In this document: in pieces, positions 12,233 to 22,899 of the stretch | Numbering within the stretch: the first letter of the stretch is position 1 | Layout of the letters: each line of letters starts with the position of its first letter | Assembly: GCA_032717465.1 (NCBI GenBank) | Contig: CM064691.1 | Coordinates: 3,065,315 to 3,129,314, forward strand | DNA: 64,000 bases | Direction of reading: 5' to 3' | From: Coenobita brevimanus | Lineage: Eukaryota; Arthropoda; Malacostraca; Decapoda; Coenobitidae | The notes under the pieces: model-generated | The model's input: the letters and a program-made list of their open reading frames with translations, nothing else | Told to the model about the DNA's origin: nothing | The model's database searches: none | Program-made: the position numbers and the translations under genes

Positions 12233-12487
12233 AATCGACTGAATAATCCTCAGTACTGTTGAAGAAGTTTATTTGGACACAGCTAAATCGACTGGATAAT
12301 TCTCAGTACTGTTGATGAAGTATGTTTGAACACAGCTAAATCGACTGAATAAACCTCAGTACTGTTGTGAAGTATGATTGGACACAGTTAAATCGGCTGA
12401 TTAATCCTCAGTACTGTTGATGAAGTACGTTTGGACACAGCTAAATCAGTACTGTTGATGAAGTGTGCCTGGACACAGCTAAATGAA
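12233..12487 (+). repeat. 53-bp minisatellite, about five units
   Basis: Units begin AATCGACTGAATAATCC and contain CAGTACTGTTGATGAAGT and GGACACAGCTA. They start at 12233, 12286, 12339, 12391 and 12444; the last has lost its first 17 bp or so. The period of 52-53 bp was measured by eye from these starts. Confidence 0.9.
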
Positions 12488-12499
12488 CCAGAAGTACTA

Positions 12500-13200
12500 A
12501 ACTGCATCTAAACTTAGCTATATGGATGTGACTGCATGTAAACTGCTATGGATAAGCCTACTGGGATGTGAAGACCCAGAGTGGACGAAGCTGAACCTTA
12601 AGGACCCTGTATTAGTCTGACTTAGCCTGGATGATGTGAAGGAGGTGAATGGACTGTACAGACCTGGTCAGGCTTGTTAGGACCTGAAAAGACCTCACTG
12701 GGTATGAATCGCCTTATAATGATGTAGTATGATGTGATTAAAGCGAAATAGATATGTTGGATCTAATAAAGACTTGAACTTGCATCCTTGAACCCACATC
12801 CTAATGAACCTTACTGACAGCGACTGGTTTCGAACAGACCTCTTCTGATTCGAACCGGACCGGATGAGAAGGATCTTGAAGGATCATACTTGAACTGAAT
12901 GAACTTAACTAGACTTGAACTGCAGTGAACATATTTAACTGGTTCCGAATTGTTCTAAGATGATATGGAATGACCTAACTGGGCTAAAATGAGTGTGATT
13001 ACCCGATGGATCTGCAGTGGGATTCGTGATCCAGAATGATCTTGGCCTTGAATGGACTTGGGTTACTCTGAACGGGACTGTAGGTGAAGGACGTGAATGA
13101 AGATTAAATAACTTGGATGGATCTGATCGAACCTAAGTGACCTTGAATTAATCTTAATGAACTAAAGCTGACCTAACTGGAACTAAAATGTCAGGGATGA
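12500..13200 (+). repeat. Degenerate short-period repeat (TGAACCTNACTGG-like)
   Basis: About 700 bases are largely made of diverged versions of a unit of about 10-12 bp such as TGAACTGAATGAAC, GACCTAACTGG and GACTTGAACTG. No gene is seen. The region adjoins the 53-bp array and may be an older, more decayed satellite. Confidence 0.5.
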
Positions 13201-13728
13201 GACTATGGCTGCTCTGACTTGCCTCATTTAACCACTGTATTAATTTGTTCGTAGTTAATTTACGCTGGAAAATCACAGGCCTTTCCCACTGTTGTTATTA
13301 TGGCGATATTTCAAGTTATATTTTGGTGGCTAATGATTATGCCGACACGACTTGGGGACATGCTCAACGATCGCGCCCTTTAAGCTTGGGAGATCAACAG
13401 GTCAATGGCTTCAGATGATATGCATTAGATATCACAAAAAGTAGCCCTATATTAGTGAGATAATAATTCATATCACTGTAATCAAGCTTTTCATAATCAT
13501 CATTATCATCGTCGTCGCCGTCATTATCATCTTGAACTCGATGACCAAAATCAGAAAGGAAACACTACGTTCTAAGCAGCACTGTAAAATTATAAGCATC
13601 TATTAAAGGAAACTGGTCACATAGTAGTACACTTTCCCTGTAGCTTCAGACCCGACAAACAATGATTTCCTGCAAAAACTGAATTCTAGGCTCGGTTGCG
13701 TATGTGGGTTAGAGCAGCGTAGGTTTAC

Positions 13729-13856
13729 TCATACGCCAGTCTCATCATCCGCTTCTGCCTCGTACTGGATTGTCTTTTTTGAGATGCATGGCTGGTTTTT
13801 GTTAAGTTGGCGAATAGCTTTAGCCGGAGTCATTCCTTTAAACTTTGACTTTTTCT
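13729..13856 (-). CDS. Candidate terminal exon of an unrecognised gene
   Basis: On the minus strand a GCAG acceptor at 13857-13860 is followed by 41 codons and a TGA. The reading includes KSKFKGMTPAKAIRQLNKNQ and ends EAEADDETGV. Its mixed, non-repetitive amino-acid content stands out sharply from the CA-rich repeat directly upstream. Upstream of the acceptor the minus strand is a CACACCA-type tract, which could serve as a polypyrimidine-like stretch. The exon would enter with two bases of a split codon. I do not recognise the family. The basic start and acidic tail ending in Thr-Gly-Val could suit a cytoplasmic C-terminus, but that is speculation. The frame upstream of the acceptor also stays open through the repeat, so the true 5' limit is uncertain. 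Confidence 0.4.
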
Positions 13857-13859
13857 CTG

Positions 13860-14870
13860 CCTGTGTATGGTGTGTTGGTGTGTGGTGTGATGTTGTGGTG
13901 GTATGTGGTGTGCTGGTATGAGGATGGCACGCCGGTATGTTGTGGTAGGACTGTTGTGGTGTGGTGCTGTGGGGTGGTGTTCTGATATGGAGTTGCTGTG
14001 GTGTAGTTGTTTGTGGTATGTTGTGGTATGACTTATGGAGGGTGGTGTGGTATGGAGGTACTGTGGTGTAGTGATATGTGGTATGAGGATGGTATTCCAA
14101 CATGTACTTTAAAGATGGTGTGATGTGGTATGAAAGCCACTCTGGTGTGGTGTTGTGATATAGTGCTGTTGTGTGGTATGAAGAGATGTAGCGTCAAGCT
14201 GAATAAACTTGGTATGGTGTGGCGTGAAGTGCTGTGGTGTAATGTAGTGATGAAGGTGCTTTGGAGTGGTATAGAGGAGTCGTGGTGTGTTCTAGGATGG
14301 TATGAATATGCTTTACATGGGTGTGGCGTGGTGGTGTGAGGGGTGAAAGTGCAGCGCTTTCTGTAGTGCGGTATGAAAGTGGTATATTATAACCTGGTAT
14401 TAGTATATTGTGGTGCTGTATTGTGGAATTGATATGGTGTACTGATGTGATGTTCTGTTTTTGTGCTTGCTGAATACGACAATAGGATGTTAACGTATCT
14501 TGCATTGTGGTATGGCTCGATGGTATTGTACTGGGATGGTATGTAGTGGTATGTGGAATTATGGTATTAAATCCGTGGTATATGATAGTGTGCTGGTGCC
14601 TTCTGGTCTTTGATGATCTGGTATGAATGACTTTGAATGAGGTGTAATGGTATTGTATGACGTGGTGGTAATATGGTGTGTGGTATAATGCGATGTGGTG
14701 GTATGATGTTGGTGGTGTGGTGCTATGTGATGTGGTGATGTTTTGATGGCTGGGTGGTATTACGTAATGTTGTGATGTGTTTTTGGAGGCGTGGAATTAG
14801 GTGATGTGGTTGTGTGATGTCAGTGGCGTGGTACTGTGTGATGTGGTGGTGTGATGTAGATTGTATGTGG
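13860..14870 (+). repeat. Degenerate TGTGGTATG-type satellite, G+T-rich on plus strand
   Basis: About 1 kb built from variants of TGTGGTATGATG, GGTGTGGTGTTG and similar words. His/Thr-rich ORFs on the minus strand are artefacts. Confidence 0.8.
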
Positions 14871-14879
14871 CTACTTTAT

Positions 14880-15473
14880 GGTGTTCTCGGTGGAATAATG
14901 TTATGGAACTGAATGATGAGTGGTTGTGTGGAATTACGTTGTTGGTGATGTTTGTAGACTTGGGTTCTTTTGTCATGGTGATGTGAAATGGTGAGGGTTG
15001 AAGGCGTTTCTGTATTTTGGTAAGTAGTTTGTTTTTGGAGGGAGATGTAAGTTTGAGCATAATCTTTACTACAGTATATATATTTTTTGCCCACTGAACA
15101 TTCCCTTCCGGCATGTCAATCCCTTAAAGCGGGCACGCAGCATCCGTTCATTCATATATTCTAACAACTTTCCTGACCAGCTTATTTATTTTTTTTTGCA
15201 AAGGTATACTCGTGTTTTCGGGACTTCATGTATACAATTTCTGAATTCTGGAACAGTCTTTCTCAATCCCTCCTTCGCTGTGTCCACGGTCTTAAAGTAC
15301 GTAATTATATGTCTCAGAATTATTTGACTTTCATTTCTTCTTTTTTTTTCTTCTTCTTATTCTTCTTAATTTTTGGTTGGAGAAGAGAAGCTTTTGAAGA
15401 TTTTTTTTTTCCTGCATAAAAATTTGGCGTATGAAGTACATATTACTATATTGTGGACTAGGTAATGATGTTA

Positions 15474-15518
<45 letters not shown>

Positions 15519-15940
15519 ATGATTTCCTGTGCAAATGCTACGTATGATCTGATTTGTGTTGTGTGTTACATACTGAAGGACAGTGTCGGGTTTTCATCTG
15601 ACAACTGGAGATGTGATGTAGTAAACTGAGGTGTGTGTAGCGGAGAGTCAGGTGAAGCGATATAACATGATAAATAAAAGAGTTCATCGTAGTGAAGAAG
15701 TTAAGATATGGGAGTTTGTACCGTATTGTGAATTAACGCTGGTCACTCCCGAGCGCCTAAGATCGAGGGTGTTATGTGTTTCGTCCTGCTTGTCTTTGTT
15801 TGTCTGTTAGCAAGACTGTGGAAACCTATTGGATGTACGTGCACCAAATCTGGCATAATGACCAAGGACCATCAGAGGAATGGGTGATTAATTTTGGGCA
15901 GACGAAAGAGCATAGGTCATGGATCAAGAAATGAATCCCC
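14880..15940. other. Intergenic with a short (GT)n at 15475-15515
   Basis: No gene was recognised. A GT array of about 40 bp lies at 15475-15515, and T-rich tracts near 15190 and 15340-15410. Confidence 0.5.
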
Positions 15941-15952
15941 TCAAACTGTTTT

Positions 15953-16312
15953 GATCCGATTTTGACCCAAATTTGGTCGAAACGTTGAGGGACAGGAAAG
16001 ATGGCGGTGATTTAGTTCTGAGAACAGTGGGTCAGAGGTAAAGGTCAAAGGGCAAGGTCAAATGTCCGGCCTTTAAGTCAAATAGTTATTATTCAGTTTA
16101 AGTGAATCTTGGTTGAAAGGTTTAAGGTTAGCTGATGATGAAATTATTCTGCTTCATAGGATAAGATCAACTTAAACATTCTTGATCCGATTTGAACTAA
16201 ACTTAGTGGATTGGTTAAGGATCAGGTAAGACTGAAGTAACTCGATTTTGAGAGCAATCGGTCAGTGGCCAAGGGCACAGGGCGGTGTAAAAAATTTCGA
16301 CCTTAAGGCCCT
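15953..16312 (+). repeat. Two imperfect direct repeats, period about 235 bp
   Basis: Two blocks (about 15953-16075 and 16187-16312) share TGATCCGATTT, GTGGGTCAG / ATCGGTCAG, AAGGGCA and a CCTTAAG-like end, in the same order. Similar phrasing (CCAAGTTTGGATGAAA, CCTTGAC) is found at 63.65-63.9 kb. This suggests an old dispersed element. Confidence 0.5.
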
Positions 16313-16919
16313 CTCCACTCGGTAAGTGTGCATACATGTCGTATTATCAGTTTTAGAGCATGGTGACGAATCACACTATAAACTGTAGATTAGAAGCGAG
16401 GAAGGTGATTTGGTTCTTTGCGTCTGCGTGACCGTTTTCCATTTTTTTTAAATTCCATACTCCAAAATCGCAGGTGCCACTGACTATATAGAGGGGCCTT
16501 AAACTAACTCTACGGAGTGGAAGTTGCACTCTCTATATGCTTCTCTTCTGAAGTGTGGTACCGGTAGTGCTTTATGTGCTTTAATATTTGTTAGTATAAG
16601 TTAGTACATTAGTATTTGCGCTGTGGTTGTTGTGAGACGCTGATTTTTTTTTTTTTTTTTCGTAATGTTCGTCAACTGATGTCAGTCTGGGAAGTAGAGG
16701 ACGCTTTCATAATAAATTCTTACTATTTGCAGACGCTTATAATTAGTTTAGGAAAAACTGTTAGAACTGGAGGGGTTAGATGTAGGTTTCATTCCTCTTT
16801 TAAACGCGAGAGGCATCCGTTTAGTTGGATAAAATCGTCTGGCGGTAGCAAGAGTATGATAAAATTCAAGATATCCTCGCAGTGACAGGGCTAGTGGTGT
16901 CTTTTACCTTTGTTTTATA

Positions 16920-17880
16920 CCGTAGTGCGGTGAATTTGGACTGATATCTTGCGTTGTACTGTGTTTGTTTATGGTGTTGCTGAGTGTTGTGAGGTATTGT
17001 GTAGCTATGAGTTAAGGTGGATTGTGCTTTGCCATGTGTTTTTGGGCTGTGTAGTGTTGAAATGTAGTGTAGAGTGTGCTGTGTCATAGTGTGTTGAGAT
17101 GTTACGTATGTGGTTTGTTTAACTGTTGCATTATATGTTGTGATATATATGTAGTGTGGTGAGTTGAAGTACTAAGTGTTTTCAGGTGTACTCTAGGGTA
17201 AAGTTTATTTGTGATTTTAATGTTATCCATTTAATCACGCTGCATAAAATTTAGTGCTACGTGTTGTAGTGTACTGTAATGCCAATGCTCTGCCTAAAAT
17301 TCAGAATAGGACAGTGATTTGCTTATCAGAATTACCGTATGTATATTAGGGATGTTAGTGTAGGTTTGTTGTTTGAATGTGTTTTTTATAATCAAATAGC
17401 CAAAACATTGTCATCGTGTATTTGTATTGTAGTGTTACCTTATGATATTTAGGAATTCTATTTCTTGCTGTATCTCGATTTAAAAATATGGCTTTTTGCT
17501 TTAATGACATAGGCTTATATGCCACTGGTCGAAGACAGGATTGAAAAAAAAAAAAAAAAAAGCTTTGTTATATGAAGCGCGCCGAGCTCTGTAATGGGAT
17601 GTAGTGTGCTGCAGTGTCTTGAAGTGTAGTGTACAGAGGGTTGACCTGATGTGTGTAGTGCGCTGAGCTTCAGTGTGTTAAGGCATAGTGTGTTGAACTG
17701 TATATTGTGTTGTAGTGTGTAGTGCCTTGAGTTGTAGTATGTTGCAGTGTGTAGTATGTTGAGGTGAACAGCATAGTGGGTGTAGTTGCAGTGTGCAATA
17801 TGTCGACTTGTAGTGTGTAGTGTGAGCTTTATCAAGTGAGGAATGGAGCCTAGTAATGGGAGCATATTTCATTGCGTATT
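16920..17880 (+). repeat. Patches of TGTGTAGTGTGTTG-type degenerate repeat
   Basis: 16920-17170 and 17580-17830 are made of words such as TGTAGTGTGTTGA and AGTGTGTAGTG, with ordinary AT-rich DNA between. A region at 16740-16860 carries the dispersed AATAAAATCGTCTGG-type motif. Confidence 0.6.
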
Positions 17881-17948
17881 TCATTGGCAGCTTGTCCTGT
17901 TTTGATCCCAGTTTTTCTTATTCCCTGTCTCTGTCTCTTTGTAGGAAC

Positions 17949-18137
17949 CAAAGAAACAGAGGAGGGGGTCCCTAGTCCCCTCACCCCGCCCCTTTTAGTC
18001 GCCTTTTACGACACGCAGGGAATACGGTTGCAGATTTCTTCCTAACACAACCTGGCCGCAGAGTAATAGTACCGCCCCGTGGTGCGTCCAGATTGTGTCC
18101 CCCAGCCACAGCAGCCTAGGTATATAGATAGATAGAT
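17949..18137 (-). mobile_element. SINE-like repeat with a conserved-looking core and GATA-type tail
   Basis: Read on the minus strand it contains GTATTCCCTGCGTGTCG followed by GTCGTAAAAGGCGACTAAA (near 17991-18024) and a G-rich end. A (TAGA)n array lies at the other side (18121-18147). The self-complementary GTCG...CGAC core can form a small hairpin. I recall very similar words in dispersed metazoan SINE central domains but cannot verify this here. Orientation and limits are uncertain. Confidence 0.5.
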
Positions 18138-18399
18138 AGATAGATTTTTCGTATAAGCTGATGGTACCCAATTCAGTAAATAAGAGTGAAGTTGGATGAT
18201 GATGATGATGTTGTCTTCTGTACTGAGAGTTTCCTGGTACAATATTGCGCTGAAGCATTGTTTTGTTCGTTTCTCTGGGACTCTGAATTTCTCGTGTGCT
18301 TTGTGGTGCTTCTTTTGGTGAATGGCTCGTGATGGGTAGTTGTAATCTTAAATGAAGTATATTGTTCAGTGTTAATTTCTGTATGGGGCAATGTAAGCT

Positions 18400-20300
18400 T
18401 TTTCTATACTGTGTGGTACTGTGTTGGGATGTGATGAAGTGCTGTGTTGAGTTTTGGTGTGTTCTAGAGTGATGTGTTGTTCTGGAATGTGGTGTGCCGT
18501 GGTGTGATGTTTTGTGGTGTGAGTGGCAAGGTCTGGCATCGTATTACTGTGGTATGTCTGATGTGGTGTGGTGCAGCGTGGCGTGGTGAGATATGGTGTG
18601 GTTAGTGTGGCTATGTGTGGTGTGGTGTGGTGTGAAATGCTTTAGTGTTGTCTGGTGTGGTGTTCTGTAATATGGTGTTGTGTGGTATAATGTTATGCAA
18701 TACGATATGGCGTGGTATGGTGTGGTGTAGTGTAGCCTGGTCTGGTGTTTAGTGATACGGTATCGTGCAGTGTAGCTCGGTGAGGTACTGCGTGGTATGG
18801 TGTGATCTGGTGTGGGTGTGGTGTAGTGTGGTGTTGTGTGGTGTGGTGCAGTGTGGTTTGTTGGTATGAGATATGGTGTCGCGCAGTGTAGCTTGGTGAG
18901 ATATTGTGATGTGGTGTAGTGTGGTGTGGTTTGTTGGTATGTCATATGGTGTGGTGTGGTATGGTGGTGTGCCATGTGATGTGCTGTCGTGTGGTGTGGT
19001 GTAGTCTGGACAGGTGTTATGTGATGTAGCGCTATGTGTTGAGATGTGAAGCTATGTGGTATGGTGTTGCGATGTGCTGTGTTCTGTTGTGATATGCTGT
19101 AGTATCGTCAGGTGTTACTCTTATGTAATATACTGTAGTGCTGTGTGGTGTGATGTGGAACTATGTGATAATGGTGCAGTTTTGGTTTGGAGTTGTATAT
19201 TATGCTGTGGTGTGATGTGGTGTGATGTGGCGTGGTCTTTTCCTATATGACTTTGTATACCAAGGCGTGCTGCGATCTGATGTGGTGTGTTGTGATGTCG
19301 TGTGCTTGTGGCGAGGTGTGGTGCGGTGTTTTGCAATATAGTGTTGTATATTGTGGTGGGATGTGATATGGTGTCATTTGATGTGGTGTGGTGTTATGTG
19401 ATGTGGTGTGGTGTTATGTGATGTGGTGTAGAGTGATGTGATGTGGTGTGGTGTGGAGCGGTGATCTGTTATTTTATTATAGGTATATACATGTGTGATA
19501 TGGTACGATGTGGTGTGGTGTGGTGTGGTGTGGTGTGGTGTGGTTTGGTGTGATGTGATGCAATGTGGTATTATGTGATGTGATGCAATGTGGTATTATG
19601 TGATATGATGTGCGTGGTGTTATGCTCAGTGATATGGTCTGGTTTGATGTGGAGAGGTGTTTTACGGTATAATATAATATTCTGATGTGTTGTGCTTGCA
19701 ATGTGACGTTTTGCTCTCATACACTGCCTTTGTGTGTTGTGTCCTTGTATAGTGTAGTATTATAGCATGTATTGTGATGTCTGAAGCGAAATGTGTGTTT
19801 ATATAACATGGCGTTTTGTGGCTTGGTTTTGTGTGCGTAATGTGTCATGACAGTGTTCAGTGTTACATGTTTTGAAGTAATGTAATGTCTTGTGATGTGA
19901 TGAGATGCTGTGCTGTGATGGTGCTATTTTTACTCAGGTATTTCATTATGTATTTCATGTGGTGTTGATTTGTGATTGATGACTATGATGTAGGATGGTG
20001 TGGTATGTTATGGTGTTGCGTTCGAGTGTACTTGTGTTGTGGCTGGTGAGGTGTAATGTGGTGTAGTGTGGTGTGGTATTATGTTTAGTGCCATGATGTG
20101 CTATGAAGTAATGTGTTGATGTATTGTGCTGTATTATAGTGTGCAGTTCTCAGTGTAACTTAGAACAAAACAACTTAGTGTATAATATTTTCATTTGATA
20201 AGTGATGTGCAAAGAATGTTGGTGCAATGTGATGGAGTATGACCGAAGTGTGTTACAGGATACAGTGTGGTGCTTGTGATGGTGTAGGGTGTGATGTTTG
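18400..20300 (+). repeat. Long degenerate TGTGGTGTGATG satellite, G+T-rich plus strand
   Basis: Nearly 1.9 kb of variants of TGTGGTGTGGTG and TGATGTGGTG. Locally better-preserved runs occur: GTGTG-GTGTG at 19510-19545, and ATGTGATGCAATGTGGTATT duplicated at 19553-19600. Minus-strand ORFs rich in His, Thr and Pro (for example 18544-18975) are composition artefacts. Confidence 0.85.
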
Positions 20301-20402
20301 ATGTAGGCTACTCTTTGTATCTGTACATTTTTGTGGTTTGGTGTTATAAAAGGTGACTTGAAGTGATCCGCTATTTTGTGCTGTGGTGCGGTGTTTTATT
20401 CT

Positions 20403-20406
<4 letters not shown>

Positions 20407-20472
<66 letters not shown>
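20407..20472. repeat. (GT)n microsatellite
   Basis: A GT array of about 65 bp with one GGT interruption. Confidence 0.97.
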
Positions 20473-20473
<1 letters not shown>

Positions 20474-20816
20474 TCAATGATAGAAAGCGAAAAGAGTAAC
20501 CCCAACTCAAATATTCTACACACTCTCCAAACACATGAAACGAATGACATTAATAAAATAATAAACTTCATAATTTTGCGTAGTGAGGTTTAAAGTATGC
20601 ATATTACTGTTCACTATTTCTTTTAATGCAACATGGTGAACATTTTGTGGATGCATATGGATTAATGTTTACTTAATACGTTTCTCTGTAGTGTGGTAGT
20701 TTGCACCTGTATATTTTCACGCTTCTTCAGCCATTTAAGTTTGATGATCATATTTATTAATTTTCCTTACTTCCTTCAGAGGCTTTTAATTTGCTTACGG
20801 TAGTTTTTTCGAGCAG

Positions 20817-22255
20817 GTGAGGTAATATGCGCGCCTCCGCCGCCGGACCCCCCACCCCGCTACGGAGCCGCAGCCCCACCCCCACCCCAGGAGGACACCA
20901 CGGCGGGCCAGGTGAGTGCGGGAGTGGTCCAGAGCAAGACGGGCGCCGGGGGGCCCCTACCTTGTGTCCATCTTCCCCTCAACCTACCCAACTGCGACGT
21001 CGCAGGAATGCGACACTGCTTCTCGGCCGGAACAACCCTCACCAGGATCGGGGTGGGACTGCTCCAGATTCAGTCCCAGGCATCGCCACGGTAACGGCCA
21101 CTGTACATACCGGGGAGGGAACGGCCACTGTACGTCCTTCTGCTGCAGCCACATCTGGAGACTGCCTCGGTGTGTTAGCTATTGAGCACACACCGACAGG
21201 CAAAGGCAGGAGAAGTGGAGCCGCGACGACGGCCACTGTAAGCATTGGGGAGGGAACGGCCACTGTACGTCCCGCATCCACTTCCTCCTCCTCCTACAGG
21301 GGTAGCCCCGCGGTAACAGCCACTGTACATACCGGGGAGGGAACGGCCACTGTACGTCCCTCAGCTACTTCCCGTTGGGCAGGCAGACCCGCGGCAACGG
21401 CCACTGTACGTCCCTCATCTGCCTCTTCCTCCTTCGAGAGCAGCGCCGCGGTAATGGCCACTGTACGTACCGGGGAAGGAACGGCCACTGTTCGTCCTTC
21501 TGCTGCTACCCCAAGAGACTGTGGAGCTGCGACGACGGCCACTGTACGCATCGGGGAAGGGACGACCACTGTATGCCCTTCATCCACAGTCTCGAGGGTT
21601 CTCCCGGAGGGGAAGGTCCCTTGCGTAGCCGGCTCACTACCCCTCGGCCGTGTGGGACGGCCTTCTCTCTCTCCCTCCAGGTGTGGTTCCCCGGAGGTGC
21701 TACCGTTCCAGGAGTGGTGGCGAGGTCCTGTCACCGAAGACTGGGTTCCCGCCCTATGGTCTGTCCCTGGACGACGCCAGCCCCTGATGGATGCCCTACA
21801 GGAGAGGTGCTGCAGTCAACCCCTGACGGTGCCCCAACCTAAAGACAACTGCAGCACAAGGCCTCCAAGGGCCAGCCAGTGGACCCCAAGGCGGGACCGT
21901 TCCGGCTCCGCTCTCCGTCAGCCCTCTGCCAGGAGTAAGAAGCGGCAGGCCCGACTCCTGACACTGTTTGGCCCCAGTCCCGAGGGCTGCTTATCAGGTC
22001 AAGGCCCCCAGACGGAAGGGCCTCCCTGCACCCCAGACCAGACACGTGCCCGGGTCGTGACGCCCCCGAGAGTTGTACCGTGCCTCCTACAGGAGAGCTC
22101 TCCCGACGGGCCTCCTCCCACTCCCGGACGCCACCTCAGTTAACCTCAGGCCTCAGGAATCCAGTGACGACACCTCCAACTCCCAGAGTCGTGTTAAAGA
22201 CTTAGTGCAAGTGACAATCAGTGATGTGAGCAGTGAGACAGTAACAACACACTAA
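20817..22255 (+). CDS. Candidate last two exons of an unrecognised gene (alternatively one 438-codon repeat ORF)
   Basis: Model 1, two exons. A CAG acceptor precedes 20817, after a T-rich tract. The exon then reads E-V-I-C-A-PPPPDPPPRYGAAA-PPPPQEDTTAGQ and ends with CAG at 20911, followed by a textbook donor (GTGAGT). A CAG acceptor at 22154-22156 leads, in the same phase, into 32 codons starting ESSDDTSNSQSR and ending VSSETVTTH, with TAA at 22253-22255. Phase 0 is kept across the intron. The joined end would be a proline-rich linker plus a Ser/Thr-rich C-terminus, resembling the cytoplasmic tail of a signalling or adhesion protein; I cannot name it. Upstream exons were not found. Model 2: an uninterrupted frame from ATG at 20827 to 22143 (438 codons) dominated by a TATVxTGEGTATVRPS repeat. 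The antisense strand is also open over the repeat (21294-21734), so openness alone is weak evidence for model 2. Confidence 0.45.
21096..21575 (+). repeat. GC-rich minisatellite with about eleven GGCCACTGTA cores
   Basis: GGCCACTGTA (or one-base variants) recurs about eleven times. It is often paired 27 bp apart by the spacer CATACCGGGGAGGGAA, with 50-80 bp between pairs. The tract is far more GC-rich than its surroundings. In the two-exon model above it sits wholly inside the intron. Confidence 0.85.
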
Positions 22256-22404
22256 GGTTCCTACTCTAGTTTATCCAAGGTACTGTGTTTATGGTAAGCC
22301 CTCCGGAACCAGGGTAATGTACTAGTGTGTGGCCCGAGACTAACCTACTAAGGACAGTCCAAAAGACAGAATGTGTGATCAGTGTCGCCGCGGCTAAGTG
22401 ACAT

Positions 22405-22700
22405 TCTCTCGTGCACTGACTTAGGCATAGACAACGTACCCATGTGATATGTATGCTAGTACTAGTTAACTTGTCACTCCACTCTATTCGTATGTAGTGT
22501 ATCTTGATGTGTATATTGAATGGAAATTGTGCACTGGCTCTGACATCAATACCGTGCCCATGTGACAAGTTATATATGTGTACTGAAGTGAAATTGTACA
22601 CTGACTCAGACATCAATACTTTGCCTATGGACACGTTGTACCAGTATTAGTCACCCTGTCACTTTATCTCTTCCATATTCAGTGTATCTTTGTATGTGTA
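22405..22700 (+). repeat. Three diverged direct repeats, roughly 65-120 bp apart
   Basis: The phrase GTGCACTGACTTAGGCAT at 22409 recurs as GTGCACTGGCTCTGACATC near 22528 and GTACACTGACTCAGACATC near 22594. Each is followed by a CCCATGTG- or CCTATGGA-like stretch. No gene is seen; in the two-exon model this lies in the 3' flank. Confidence 0.6.
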
Positions 22701-22899
22701 TTGTAAGGAGATTGAATCGAGACAATAGATGTGTTAAGGTATACTGCCGAGTTTTTATGCCCTGTTCCTTTGTAAGTTCTACTTCCGGTCTAGAAAGAGG
22801 ACCCCGCTCAGTCGCTGGTGTCTTTAGGACGAGAGATCGGACTAAAAACACGAAGCATAACATGAGGCTTCATTTAAACTTCATTAGGCCTGTAATTAT

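Noticed and set aside
18544..18975. Minus-strand ORF of 143 codons rich in His, Thr and Pro (and similar ORFs at 13729-14103 upstream part, 19121-19336, 17515-17865)
   Set aside because: Every residue follows from the CACACCA strand of the satellite. There is no domain and no initiation context.
18400..20300. Telomeric or subtelomeric repeat
   Set aside because: The G+T-rich strand suggested it, but the arthropod telomere unit TTAGG is not repeated here and the wording is irregular.
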